Shown piece after piece: positions 25,371 through 33,532 of a stretch of DNA of 64,000 nt. Numbering within the stretch: position 1 is the stretch's first letter; each line of letters starts with the position of its first letter. The DNA is from Streptomyces sp. VRA16 Mangrove soil (GTDB taxonomy: Bacteria; Actinomycetota; Actinomycetes; Streptomycetales; Streptomycetaceae), in assembly GCF_017377775.1 (NCBI RefSeq), contig NZ_JAFVLN010000001.1, positions 310,001 to 374,000 on the forward strand. Direction: 5' to 3'. A program made the position numbers and the translations under genes. The notes beneath the pieces were generated by a model. The model saw nothing but the letters and a program-made list of their open reading frames with translations, ran no database searches and was not told the DNA's origin.

Positions 25371-25734
25371 GGACGGCCTCCAAAGTGCGCGGGTTGCTCG
25401 CGTGTCCGGGCTGCGCGGCCGGTACGGGGATCAGGACACGGGAGTCGATGAGGTCGGAGAGGATCACTTGCGTGACCGGGACGGGCAGCCGGAGCCGGGC
25501 GGCGAGTTCGGCCACCGACAGCGCCTGCGGGCCGCACAGCCGGAGCACTTCGGCGCCCTCCGGGCCGGGCTCCGCCACCCGCCCGGACAGCCGCGCCCGT
25601 GCGGCCGTGCGGAGCAGAGTGGTGAGGTCCAGGGGCCGGGAGGCCCGGGTGCGGCCACCGGTGACGGCGTACATCCGCACGGTGGCCGCCTCCTGGGACA
25701 CCCAGGGCTGCGCGTCGGAGTGATCGGGGCGCAC
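25348..25734 (-). CDS. cvnC: conservon DUF742 protein CvnC
   Basis: 128 residues from GTG 25734. DUF742 winged-helix protein: VRMYAVTGGRTRASRPLDLTTLLRT, LCGPQALSVAELAARLRLPVPVTQVILSDLIDSRVLIPV, and the closing RTLEAVLEGLRAL. The standard third gene of cvn operons, interacting with CvnA/B. Six nt downstream of cvnB and overlapping cvnD. Confidence 0.92.
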   Translation of the reverse strand: MRPDHSDAQPWVSQEAATVRMYAVTGGRTRASRPLDLTTLLRTAARARLSGRVAEPGPEGAEVLRLCGPQALSVAELAARLRLPVPVTQVILSDLIDSRVLIPVPAAQPGHASNPRTLEAVLEGLRAL

Positions 25735-25740
25735 CGCGGC

Positions 25741-26154
25741 TCACAGGCCCGGGGTGCGGGCGGGCGTGCCGAGGTGTCCGTGCACGCTGCGCACCAGCAG
25801 CCCGATCTCGTAGCCGATGAGGCCGGGGTCGGCGTTCTTCGTGGTCAGGACGCCCAGCACACCGTTCTCCCCGGCCTTGGCGACGAACAACAGGCCGCCG
25901 GCGCACTGGACGATGATCTGCTCGACGTCGCCGACACCCGCCTGGACGCTGGCGGAGACACCGCTGCCCATGGAGCACAGGCCGGTGACGATGGCACTGA
26001 GCCGCTCGGCGGGGACGCCGTCCAGGCTGTGCCGGTGGCGCAGTACGCCGTCGCTGGTGGCCAGGATCGCTCCGGTGGTGCCCGGGACGCGGGCGGCGAA
26101 GTCGGCCAGCAGCCAGTCGAGGTCCTGGGTCTGAGCGGGAACGGGGTGCGACAT
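25741..26154 (-). CDS. cvnB: conservon roadblock/LC7 protein CvnB
   Basis: 137 residues. Roadblock/LC7 fold: LDWLLADFAARVPGTTGAILATSDGVLRHRHSLDGVPAERLSAIVTGLCSMGSGVSASVQAGVGDVEQIIVQCAGGLLFVAKAGENGVLGVLTTKNADPGLIGYEIGLLV. Such proteins act as GTPase-activating or scaffold partners of CvnD. ATG 26154 overlaps the cvnA stop (ATGA). Confidence 0.93.
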   Translation of the reverse strand: MSHPVPAQTQDLDWLLADFAARVPGTTGAILATSDGVLRHRHSLDGVPAERLSAIVTGLCSMGSGVSASVQAGVGDVEQIIVQCAGGLLFVAKAGENGVLGVLTTKNADPGLIGYEIGLLVRSVHGHLGTPARTPGL

Positions 26155-27851
26155 CAGGACTCCTGGGAGGTGGGGGACGCGGGGGGCGTCATGGGGGAGA
26201 CGGCCGGAAGCGCGTGCCGGCTCGTGGCGGCAGCCGGTTCGGTGGCCTGCCGGTAACCCTGGCTGTAGCGCTGCCACAGATCCGTGACGGGCCCGTGGGG
26301 CGCGGCCGGGTCCTCGGCGGGCAGGGGCTGGCCGGGTGTGGCGGCGCGCAGCTCGGGGGCCAGATAGCTGCCGTGGGCGGCCCGTTGGGCGAGCGGGGGA
26401 CGCTCGTCCGCGGCGGGGGCGGGCAGCGGCGCGGCGGCCGGGACCTGCCGGACGCGACTCGGACGCTGCGGAAGCTCCTGGCGGGGCCGCGGAACGGGCA
26501 CGTGGGCGGGGGCGGGATCCGGCACGGGTACGGGCACGGGCACGGGGCCCGGCTCCGGCGCGTACGCCGGCGAGGGCGCCGGGGCCGCACCCCAGGCGGC
26601 CGGGGCGGCGATGGGCGTCGGCGGTTCGGCCGCCTGGGCGGGCGCGGGGTGGTGCCGAGGTTGCTCCGCGGCCGGCGCGGGCTGCTCCTGGTGGAGCACC
26701 GCGTGCGGGAAGAGGACGACGGCCTGGGTGCCGCCGTACACGTTGGACTGCAGCCGCACCGTCAGCCCGCGACGCCGGGCGATCCGGGCGGCGACGAGCA
26801 GGCCGGTACGCCCGTCGCGCAACTGCTGGTTCACATCGATGTGTTCGGGGTCGGCGAGGAGCCGGTTGAGCTGGGCGGTCTGGTCGCCGGTCAGCCCGAG
26901 ACCGCGGTCGTCGATCTCGACGGCGATGCCGGCCGCCACGGCCTGCGGGCGGATGGAGACCTGGGTGTCCGGCGGCGAGTAGCGCGTCGCGTTCTCGGCG
27001 AGCTCGGCGACGAGGTGGATGGCCTCGGCCGCGGCATGGCCGACCACCAGGTATCCGGCGGGCGGCCGGATCACCCGCACCCGCGCGAAGTGCTCCGTCT
27101 CGGCCACCGCCTGGCGCAGCAACGTCGCCAGCGGCACGGGGGAGTTGATGTGGCGGGGCACGGCGCCGCCCAGGATGGCGATGTTCTCCACCGCCCGGTG
27201 CACCCGGGTGATCAGGTGGTCGATCTGGAAGAGCGCGTCGAGGAGTTCGGGGTCCTCCACCTCGCGCTCGACCCCGTCCAGCCGTTCCAGGCTGCGGGTG
27301 ACCAGCGCCTGCAGCTTGCGGGCGATGCTGACGAACGCGTCGACCTGCTGCCGGGTGCCCGCCGCGACGACGGCGGCGTGCCCCGCGTACAGAGTCTGCT
27401 GCACGGCGCGGCCCAGCTGGTCGAGCGGCTCCGGCCCGGTCGGCACGGCGGCCGGCGGTGCGGCCTGGGTGACCTGCTCGTCGCGGCGGACCCGCTCGGC
27501 CAGAGCGGTCAGCTCGCCGATCCCGGAGTCGAGGCGCTGCGCCAACTGCCGTATCACCGCGTCCTGTTGCTCGCGGTCACGGCTGCGCTCCAGGAGCTCC
27601 CGCGCCTGGGCGCGGCGCGCGCCGACCCAGCCGCCGGTGAGCGCCGCGGTGCAGCCGACGGCCGCGCAGATTCCCGCGCCGAGCACCCCCGCGGGGGACC
27701 AACCGGCCAGCGCGACGCCGTAGCCGGAGGCCGCGAGCACGGTGGCCGTCGCCGCCGGAACCAGGCCGACGCGCGCCCCCGCGCCGCTCGGCCGAGGCCG
27801 TTGGGGGCCCGGCGGAGGCGCCGCGGGCTGGCCGGGAGCGTGATCACGCAT
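26154..27851 (-). CDS. cvnA: conservon sensor histidine-kinase-like protein CvnA
   Basis: 565 residues from ATG 27851. Two transmembrane segments near the N terminus (LVPAATATVLAASGYGVALAGW, VLGAGICAAVGCTAALTGGW), a coiled helical region, a DHp-like segment (ALFQIDHLITRVHRAVENIAILGG) and a GHKL ATPase: N-box VAELAENATRYSPPD, G1 IDDRGLGL, then GLLVAARIARRRGLTVRLQSNVYGGTQAVVLFP. The C-terminal ~150 residues are Pro/Ala-rich with PVPVPVPDPAPAHVPVP, a flexible tail. It is the signal-input subunit of the complex. Promoter not identified in 27852-28190. Confidence 0.92.
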   Translation of the reverse strand: MRDHAPGQPAAPPPGPQRPRPSGAGARVGLVPAATATVLAASGYGVALAGWSPAGVLGAGICAAVGCTAALTGGWVGARRAQARELLERSRDREQQDAVIRQLAQRLDSGIGELTALAERVRRDEQVTQAAPPAAVPTGPEPLDQLGRAVQQTLYAGHAAVVAAGTRQQVDAFVSIARKLQALVTRSLERLDGVEREVEDPELLDALFQIDHLITRVHRAVENIAILGGAVPRHINSPVPLATLLRQAVAETEHFARVRVIRPPAGYLVVGHAAAEAIHLVAELAENATRYSPPDTQVSIRPQAVAAGIAVEIDDRGLGLTGDQTAQLNRLLADPEHIDVNQQLRDGRTGLLVAARIARRRGLTVRLQSNVYGGTQAVVLFPHAVLHQEQPAPAAEQPRHHPAPAQAAEPPTPIAAPAAWGAAPAPSPAYAPEPGPVPVPVPVPDPAPAHVPVPRPRQELPQRPSRVRQVPAAAPLPAPAADERPPLAQRAAHGSYLAPELRAATPGQPLPAEDPAAPHGPVTDLWQRYSQGYRQATEPAAATSRHALPAVSPMTPPASPTSQES

Positions 27852-28190
27852 GGTGAGGGTCCTCGCTGACGTCGAACACGAAGGCGGGGCGGCATCGTGG
27901 GGACAAGGCGCGTGGTCCGTACAGCCACACGGCTCCCACACGTACCTGCCGTGCACTGGGACATCAGCAACCTTGCTGGGTGCCGGGCGGCTCATCCAAC
28001 TTGTGGAGGGCCCGTTTCGGGCTCATTCACGATGCGGCGGCATGGCGGCCTTCCTGCCCTTGCCGGCAGGGCATCGACCCGGGCCGGGCGGCGCACTGGG
28101 TCAGCGGCGCGATGAGCCGGATCTGAGCCGTGTTCCGGGGGGCAGCACGCATGCCGGCGGGGCAGTGTGGAGGGTCCTGATACGTCCCGT
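27852..28190. other. intergenic region upstream of cvnA and the aldo/keto reductase gene
   Basis: No frame with coding bias on either strand. It should hold the cvnA promoter (reading left). It ends at the tandem repeat array. Confidence 0.55.
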
Positions 28191-28310
28191 CCGACGGATC
28201 GAACGCCGACGGATCGAACGCCGACGGATCGAACGCCGACGGATCGAACGCCGACGGATCGAACGCCGACGGATCGAACGCCGACGGATCGAACGCCGAC
28301 GGATCGAACG
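28191..28310. repeat. eight perfect tandem copies of a 15-bp unit
   Basis: Unit CCGACGGATCGAACG repeated eight times without a mismatch (28191-28310), then one broken unit. Being 15 bp it stays open in several frames on both strands, giving spurious repetitive ORFs. It lies 58 bp upstream of the GTG of the aldo/keto reductase gene. Recent expansion or a multi-site protein-binding region are both possible. Confidence 0.9.
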
Positions 28311-28368
28311 CCGACGGGCCGACGCCGACCAGGGCGGTGCCGCTCCGTCCGACCGAAGGAGAGCCCGG

Positions 28369-29394
28369 GTGAGCTCCACGCTGTCCGCGCGCCGCTTGTA
28401 CGAGGGCAGGGGGGTGTACCCCGTCGGCGTGTCCTGCTGGCCGCCCGCCTCCCTCGCGCACGAGCACCCGGAGGACGACGAGGAGAGATGGCTGGACGGG
28501 GTGCGCAGTGCCCTCAAGCACGGGACCACCCTGATCGCCCTCGCCGACATCTGCGGCCTGGGCCGCACCGAGCGGCTGCTGAGCGGCCTGTGGCACGAGG
28601 TCCCCAGGGAGTCCCTGCAGATCGCGTGCGCGGCCGGTCACTTCCGCGGCACGGCCCCGCACCCCTACGCCGCCCCGCACCTGCACCACCAGTTGAAGCA
28701 GACCCTGGAGAACCTCGCCACGGACTACCTGGACCTCTACGTCCTGGACCACACGGACTTCGGCCCGGGCGAGCGTCATCTGGCCGACGCGGTACGCCCG
28801 TTGCGGGCCTGGCGGGACAGCGGCGTCATCCGCTCCGTGGGCCTGCGCGTCCCGGGCGACGGCGCCACGGCCGATGCCCGCCGCGCCTTCCGGCACGCGC
28901 AGCGGGCGTTGGCCCCCGATGTGCTCGTGGTCGAGTACAACGCCCTGACCGGGCCGGTCCTCGTCGACGGCACGGACGTCTTCGACCACGCCGCCGAGCG
29001 CGGACTGCCGGTTCTGGTCACCTCGCCGCTGGCCCACGGTCTGCTCGCGGCGCCGCCCGCGCCCCGCGGCCCGGTGCGCCCGCCGGACGCGGACCCCGGC
29101 CACCCCTGGTTCCGTCCCGAGATCCTGGCCGCCGTGCGGGAGGAACTGCGGCCGCTGCGTGAACGGTTCGGTGACGCCGCGCTGCCCGGCCTCGCGCTGC
29201 GGCACTGCCTGGACCGTTCGCCGGACGTCGTCGTGCTGCCCGGATTCGGTTCGCCCGAGCAGATCGCGCTCCACTACGCCGGCCTCGACCTGCCCGTCGC
29301 GGCGAGCGACCAGGACCTCATCGACGCCACCTATGCCGGGCTGCGCTCCCGGACGTCGCGCGTCACGGACTCCCGCGCCTGCGACGGCTGCTGA
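28369..29394 (+). CDS. aldo/keto reductase family protein
   Basis: 341 residues from GTG 28369 (GAAGGAGAG upstream). TIM-barrel aldo/keto reductase: GTTLIALADICGLGRTERLLSGLWHEVPRESLQIACAAG, HHQLKQTLENLATDYLDLYVLDHTDFG matching the family YIDLYxxH signature, RAWRDSGVIRSVGLRV and VVEYNALTG. The classic catalytic Tyr/Lys/His context is altered: ALADICGLG where DTAxxYG is expected, and DHTD where HxP is expected. It may be a divergent, non-canonical member. It converges on and overlaps the next gene by 64 nt. Confidence 0.85.
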   Translation: MSSTLSARRLYEGRGVYPVGVSCWPPASLAHEHPEDDEERWLDGVRSALKHGTTLIALADICGLGRTERLLSGLWHEVPRESLQIACAAGHFRGTAPHPYAAPHLHHQLKQTLENLATDYLDLYVLDHTDFGPGERHLADAVRPLRAWRDSGVIRSVGLRVPGDGATADARRAFRHAQRALAPDVLVVEYNALTGPVLVDGTDVFDHAAERGLPVLVTSPLAHGLLAAPPAPRGPVRPPDADPGHPWFRPEILAAVREELRPLRERFGDAALPGLALRHCLDRSPDVVVLPGFGSPEQIALHYAGLDLPVAASDQDLIDATYAGLRSRTSRVTDSRACDGC

Positions 29395-30869
29395 ACCAGC
29401 GTGCCCACGAAGGCGAGCGCCTGGTGAACGGCGGCCACCGAGAGCCGGTGGCTGCGCGGGCGCAGCAGCCCTGACAGACCGTAGTCCGCCAGTTCACGGC
29501 ACCGGCTGGTGAGCCAGGTCCAGTCCAGTTCCAGATGGTCCGCCAGCGCGAGGAGCCGCTCCCGGGGTGATTCGGACACGGTGAGGGCGGAGTCGTGGGC
29601 CCGCTGCAGGACGTCGGCGTAGGCGTGGAGATCGCCGCGCGCGTGGAGGGCGTCGGTGTGCCACAGGTGGTCCTCGCCCTGCCAGTCGGCGACGACGACC
29701 TGCTCGTCGGGCTGGAGGACGAAGGCGCTCCGGCCGGAGTGGTCGGCGTCGCCGCAGACCCACGTCGGCACGGAGTGGGCCTCCATGAGGGCGACCGTCA
29801 GGAACATCAGGATCCGCTCGTGCGTGTCCGCCTCCTCCACCGCCGTGTCCGGCAGGACCACCACCCGCCGGGCCCCCGCGGAGCCCGCTCGGAACCGCTC
29901 GCCCAGCGTGGCGATGTACTCCGGCCAGGACGCGAAGAACAGCCAGCCCGCGGCGTGTTCGGCGTCGCGCACCCGGGTCCAGAACAGCGGCGAGCGGGCC
30001 GAAGGCCGCAGGTGGCGCAGCACGTGCTGGGCGCAGTGGCGCATGCCCATCCAGGCGGCGCCGACCCGGCTCAGCGCGGGCACGGCGCTGCGGCCGGGCG
30101 CGGACCTGGCCAGGTGCGAGAACGCGTCGACCGTCTCCTGCTCGCCGGCTATCACGTGGTCGTCGTCCTGCAGACTGCCGTCTAGGTTGCACAGCGCCCA
30201 CAGCAGCGCGAACGTCAGCGCGTCGAGCCGGTAGGCGGCCGGGACCGGAAGCCGGTCCACCGTCACCTCCAGCTGCCGGCGTGCCTCCGCCGCGTCCAGG
30301 ACATAGACCTCGCCGTCGGCGGAGCCGGGCACGGCCAGCACCAGGGCGCGCCGCCGGGGCTCGATGAAGGACCGCAGATGCGGCAGGTCGTCCCGGCCCA
30401 CCAGCAGCGCGTCGCGGCGGCGGTCGGCGGCGTAGAACTGCACGCTCACGGCCGCCCGGTCGAACAGGTGCCGGCCACCGAAGAGCCACACACCGCCGCT
30501 GCCCGCGATCGGACCGGCCGGCCACAGGGTGGCGCCGGCGTACGTCTCGTTGAGCGCGCGGGCGCTCTCGCGTCCCGCGTCCGCCGGGAACCGGGGTAGT
30601 ACCACCCGGTGCGGCGCGGGCTGCATCAGAGAGGTGACCGGCTCTCCCAGCCAGTACTCCAGCACCACCGCGTTGTCACCGCGGGGCACCACCTCACCCG
30701 CGAGCCAGCGCTTCAGGGACGCCTTCGACGAGGTCACGGTCGCCAGGCTGGGCCGCCTCAGATCCTGGGCGGCCCGCTCCGCCGCCATGCTGTAGGCGAC
30801 ATCGAACGCGGCGAACGACTCGTGCCCCTGATCCTCCAATAAAGCCCGGAGCAGAGTTCGTTCGGTCAC
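29331..30869 (-). CDS. large helix-turn-helix protein of unknown function
   Basis: 512 residues from GTG 30869, with AGGAGGGA six nt upstream. The N-terminal ~80 residues (LLRALLEDQGHESFAAFDVAYSMAAERAAQDLRRPSLATVTSSKASLKRWLAGEVVPRGDNAVVLEYWLG) look like an XRE-type HTH. The rest is a ~400-residue domain with WPAGPIAGSGGVWLFGGRHLFDRAAVSVQFYAADRRRD and PTWVCGDADHSGRSAFVLQPDEQVVVADWQGEDHLWHTD; I recognise no enzyme in it. Such large XRE proteins are common single-copy or paralogous regulators in Streptomyces. Its last 21 codons overlap the aldo/keto reductase gene tail to tail. Confidence 0.82.
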   Translation of the reverse strand: MTERTLLRALLEDQGHESFAAFDVAYSMAAERAAQDLRRPSLATVTSSKASLKRWLAGEVVPRGDNAVVLEYWLGEPVTSLMQPAPHRVVLPRFPADAGRESARALNETYAGATLWPAGPIAGSGGVWLFGGRHLFDRAAVSVQFYAADRRRDALLVGRDDLPHLRSFIEPRRRALVLAVPGSADGEVYVLDAAEARRQLEVTVDRLPVPAAYRLDALTFALLWALCNLDGSLQDDDHVIAGEQETVDAFSHLARSAPGRSAVPALSRVGAAWMGMRHCAQHVLRHLRPSARSPLFWTRVRDAEHAAGWLFFASWPEYIATLGERFRAGSAGARRVVVLPDTAVEEADTHERILMFLTVALMEAHSVPTWVCGDADHSGRSAFVLQPDEQVVVADWQGEDHLWHTDALHARGDLHAYADVLQRAHDSALTVSESPRERLLALADHLELDWTWLTSRCRELADYGLSGLLRPRSHRLSVAAVHQALAFVGTLVQQPSQARESVTRDVRERSPA

Positions 30870-31207
30870 AGATCCCTCCTGGGGCTCGGGCGCGCTCGCG
30901 TGCTTCGTCGGTGAACTCGGCTCCGACCCGGGGCGCCGCGCCGACGACGGAGTCGAGGCGGCACGCCGGGGGAAGACGAAGATCACACAGGAGGATTATG
31001 CCTAGGGCGCGTGCTGTCACGACAGGCGATCCATCAAACCCTCCATGCGGTACGAGCGGGGCGGCACAACGGGGATGTTCGGCCGCGGAGTTGCGAACGG
31101 GGCCCCGGCCGATGGCCCGGGCCCCTTCGGCGGCCACCACTTGATCCCCCGTCAGCCGACAGGCATGGGTGTGCGATTGCTACGCGACCCACCCCCGGCG
31201 ATCGTGT
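30870..31207. other. intergenic region, nothing recognised
   Basis: No frame with coding bias. It contains the upstream region of the HTH gene and the 3' flank of the Tat hydrolase. No convincing hairpin or repeat seen. Confidence 0.5.
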
Positions 31208-32302
31208 TCACGGTGACGTGACGCGGGTGGTCGCCAAGCTGCGCGCGAAGAAGGTCCCCACCCGGCGTCGCACCTCGGCGAGCGTCACCACCGGGTCACC
31301 GGTGCCGACGAGAGCGGCGCGGGTGGCCGCCGTCACGAGCCCGGCGGCCTGGAGCCGCGGCACCAGCGAGCCGTAGTCGGTGAACGCCCAATGGTTCGCG
31401 TCGGTGAACATCGCACGGCGGCTCGGTACGCCCGCCCAGGACGAGTCGAGCCGTGCGGCCCCCTCGAACCCGTCGGTACGCAGCAGCAGGAGCGGCCGGT
31501 CGAAGCCGACCGGCCGCGGCGCCAGATCCAGATACCCCTCCAAGTTCGCCACCGCGCCCACCCGGCGGTCGACCTGAGCCGTCCCGACCACCGCCGTGCC
31601 GCCCGCCGAGTGCCCGTACAGTCCGATCCGGCAGGCGTCCATGACCGGTGCGAGCGGCAGCGTGCCGAGCCGGTCCAGGACCAGGCGGAGGTCCGCGATC
31701 CGGGTGTCCACCATCGTGGCGAAGGTCGCCGGGTCCGGCGGTCCGGTCAGGGCGGTCGTGCGCATCCCGGTGGGGAGTTCGACCTGGGAGGCGTCACCGG
31801 GGTGGTCGACGAGGACGACGACCCGGCCGTGGCTCGCCAGGTCCTCGGCGAGGGTCGTGCCGAGCGTGCGGGAGTCACCGCCGCCGGGCGAGTACACCAG
31901 CACCGGACGCCGGCCGGGCAGCGGCGGCGCACCCCTGTACCCGTGCGTGAGGACCGCGCCCCAGTCCACCGTTCCCGGCTCCGGCAGCCCGGGGTGGATG
32001 CGCGGCGCCAACCCGGCGAACACCTCGGCCTCGGCCCGGGTGAGCTGCGCGACCCGGGCGAGGCCGCGGACCGACCGGGCCGGATACAGAACCGTCAGCA
32101 TCACCTCCCGTGCGCCGCCCACCCACGGGTCGGAGCGGTCCGGGTCTGTCAGATGGACCGTCCGCATGCCGACGGGGTGCGGGCCGGAGGGCGCCGGCAG
32201 CCGGAGTACAGGACCGCCGCCGGCGGCGGACGCAGCCGTGGGCAGGAGGGCCGCCGCACCGCCGAGTAGGGTGCCTTTGAGAAGAGTGCGTCGAGACGTC
32301 AT
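31208..32302 (-). CDS. Tat-exported alpha/beta hydrolase (PAF-acetylhydrolase/dienelactone-hydrolase-like)
   Basis: 364 residues. N terminus MTSRRTLLKGTLLGGAAALLPTAASA is a twin-arginine signal. The mature part has VLVYSPGGGDSRTLGTTLAEDLASHGRVVVLVDHPGD (oxyanion region), GLYGHSAGGTAVVG with the nucleophile Ser, and a late His in FTDANHWAFTDYG. This resembles the platelet-activating-factor acetylhydrolase-like esterases of Streptomyces. Secreted esterase or lipase activity is expected; the substrate is unknown. GAAGGA precedes ATG 32302. Confidence 0.88.
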   Translation of the reverse strand: MTSRRTLLKGTLLGGAAALLPTAASAAGGGPVLRLPAPSGPHPVGMRTVHLTDPDRSDPWVGGAREVMLTVLYPARSVRGLARVAQLTRAEAEVFAGLAPRIHPGLPEPGTVDWGAVLTHGYRGAPPLPGRRPVLVYSPGGGDSRTLGTTLAEDLASHGRVVVLVDHPGDASQVELPTGMRTTALTGPPDPATFATMVDTRIADLRLVLDRLGTLPLAPVMDACRIGLYGHSAGGTAVVGTAQVDRRVGAVANLEGYLDLAPRPVGFDRPLLLLRTDGFEGAARLDSSWAGVPSRRAMFTDANHWAFTDYGSLVPRLQAAGLVTAATRAALVGTGDPVVTLAEVRRRVGTFFARSLATTRVTSP

Positions 32303-32386
32303 GCGCACATCCTTCGGGCGGGGCCGCCGCACGGCGAGGGTTCAGGCCCTGGCCGAAAGGCCCGACCAGGACGGGGAGTCGTGCCG

Positions 32387-33364
32387 ATGCTGCGCATACG
32401 TTTCACCGCCGAGGACCTCGCCCGCACGCGCTTCGCACCCCGGCCCGTACCGCTCCAGGAACTGCACGCCGCACTGTCGACAGCCGTGACCCGGCGCGGC
32501 GGGCCGCTGTTCGCACCGTGGCGCGGACGCGTCCTGCGCGCCCTTCCCGCGGCCACCGAGCCGCTCGCCGACCTGGTGCCCGCGGGCCGCGCGCCCGCCT
32601 TCCTCGACGTCCTCGGTGACACCGTCGACGACGGCTTCGCGCAGCTGCGCGCCACGGGACCCGACATCGTCCGCTCCGAACTGGAACGGGTCTACGGAAC
32701 GGCGCCCGCCCCGCCCTGGATCCGCGGGCTGCACGCGGGTGACGAGACGGCCTGGCGCGTCCTGCACCGCGCTCACCGGGTCGCCCATGAGACGGTCCTC
32801 GCCCCGGTCTGGCCGGTCGTGCAGGAACTGCACCGCGAGGAGTTCACCCGTTACGCGCTCGCCGCCGCCGAACACGGCGTGGCCGCCGCGCTGACCGCAC
32901 TGGCCCCGGGCAGCCGACTCCACGAGGGCGTGTGGGAATGGCCCGGCGTCGCCCCGGCCCGCGAACTGGACCTGGAAGGGCGCGGCTTGGTGCTGCTGCC
33001 CACGTTCCACCACCCGGCGGGCCCGCTCCTCCAGGACACCCCGGGCCGTCCCGCAGTCCTGACGTATCCCGCCGGTCCCGGCCTCCCGCCGACCGCGACG
33101 CCTCCGGACGACCCCGCCGAGGCCCTGGCCGCCGTGCTGGGCCGCACTCGCCTCGACGCGCTGCGCCTGCTCGCCGAGCCGCACACCACGACGTCCCTGG
33201 CCCGCGCCCTCCGCGTCAGCAACGCGACGGCCTCGGCGCACGCCGCGGCGCTCAGATCGGCCGGCATGGCGACGACGACCCGCACGGGCCGCTCGGTCAC
33301 GCACCTGCGGACGGCACTCGGCGCGCTGGTCGCGGGTGACCGGACGGCGTGGTCCGGCACATGA
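32387..33364 (+). CDS. ArsR-like helix-turn-helix regulator with N-terminal unknown domain
   Basis: 325 residues from ATG 32387 (GGGGAG 8 nt upstream; GTG 32381 is possible). The N-terminal 230 residues begin MLRIRFTAEDLARTRFAPRPVPLQELHAALSTAVTRR, shared by many Streptomyces regulators of this type. The C-terminal winged helix is LGRTRLDALRLLAEPHTTTSLARALRVSNATASAHAAALRSAGMATTTRTGRSVTHL, ArsR-like. No metal-site Cys cluster. Target unknown; the downstream antiporter is 169 nt away. Confidence 0.87.
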   Translation: MLRIRFTAEDLARTRFAPRPVPLQELHAALSTAVTRRGGPLFAPWRGRVLRALPAATEPLADLVPAGRAPAFLDVLGDTVDDGFAQLRATGPDIVRSELERVYGTAPAPPWIRGLHAGDETAWRVLHRAHRVAHETVLAPVWPVVQELHREEFTRYALAAAEHGVAAALTALAPGSRLHEGVWEWPGVAPARELDLEGRGLVLLPTFHHPAGPLLQDTPGRPAVLTYPAGPGLPPTATPPDDPAEALAAVLGRTRLDALRLLAEPHTTTSLARALRVSNATASAHAAALRSAGMATTTRTGRSVTHLRTALGALVAGDRTAWSGT

Positions 33365-33532
33365 ATCCGGCACGTGTAGGTGCGCGGCCGGCCGGCCGCG
33401 ACCGAGGGCTTGCCGAAGCCGACCGCGGGATCCCCGGTCAGACGCACCCGGTCTCCGGGCCACCTGCTCGGCCGTCGCCGCCCGTGCGCGTCGTACGGTG
33501 ACCGCGGACTTCGGCGTAAACGGGAGGAACAC

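Noticed and set aside
28191..28310. CRISPR array or protein-coding repeat (FDPSA or RRIER type)
   Set aside because: Units are contiguous 15-mers without spacers. The encoded repeats change with frame and strand, and the neighbouring gene starts downstream at 28369.
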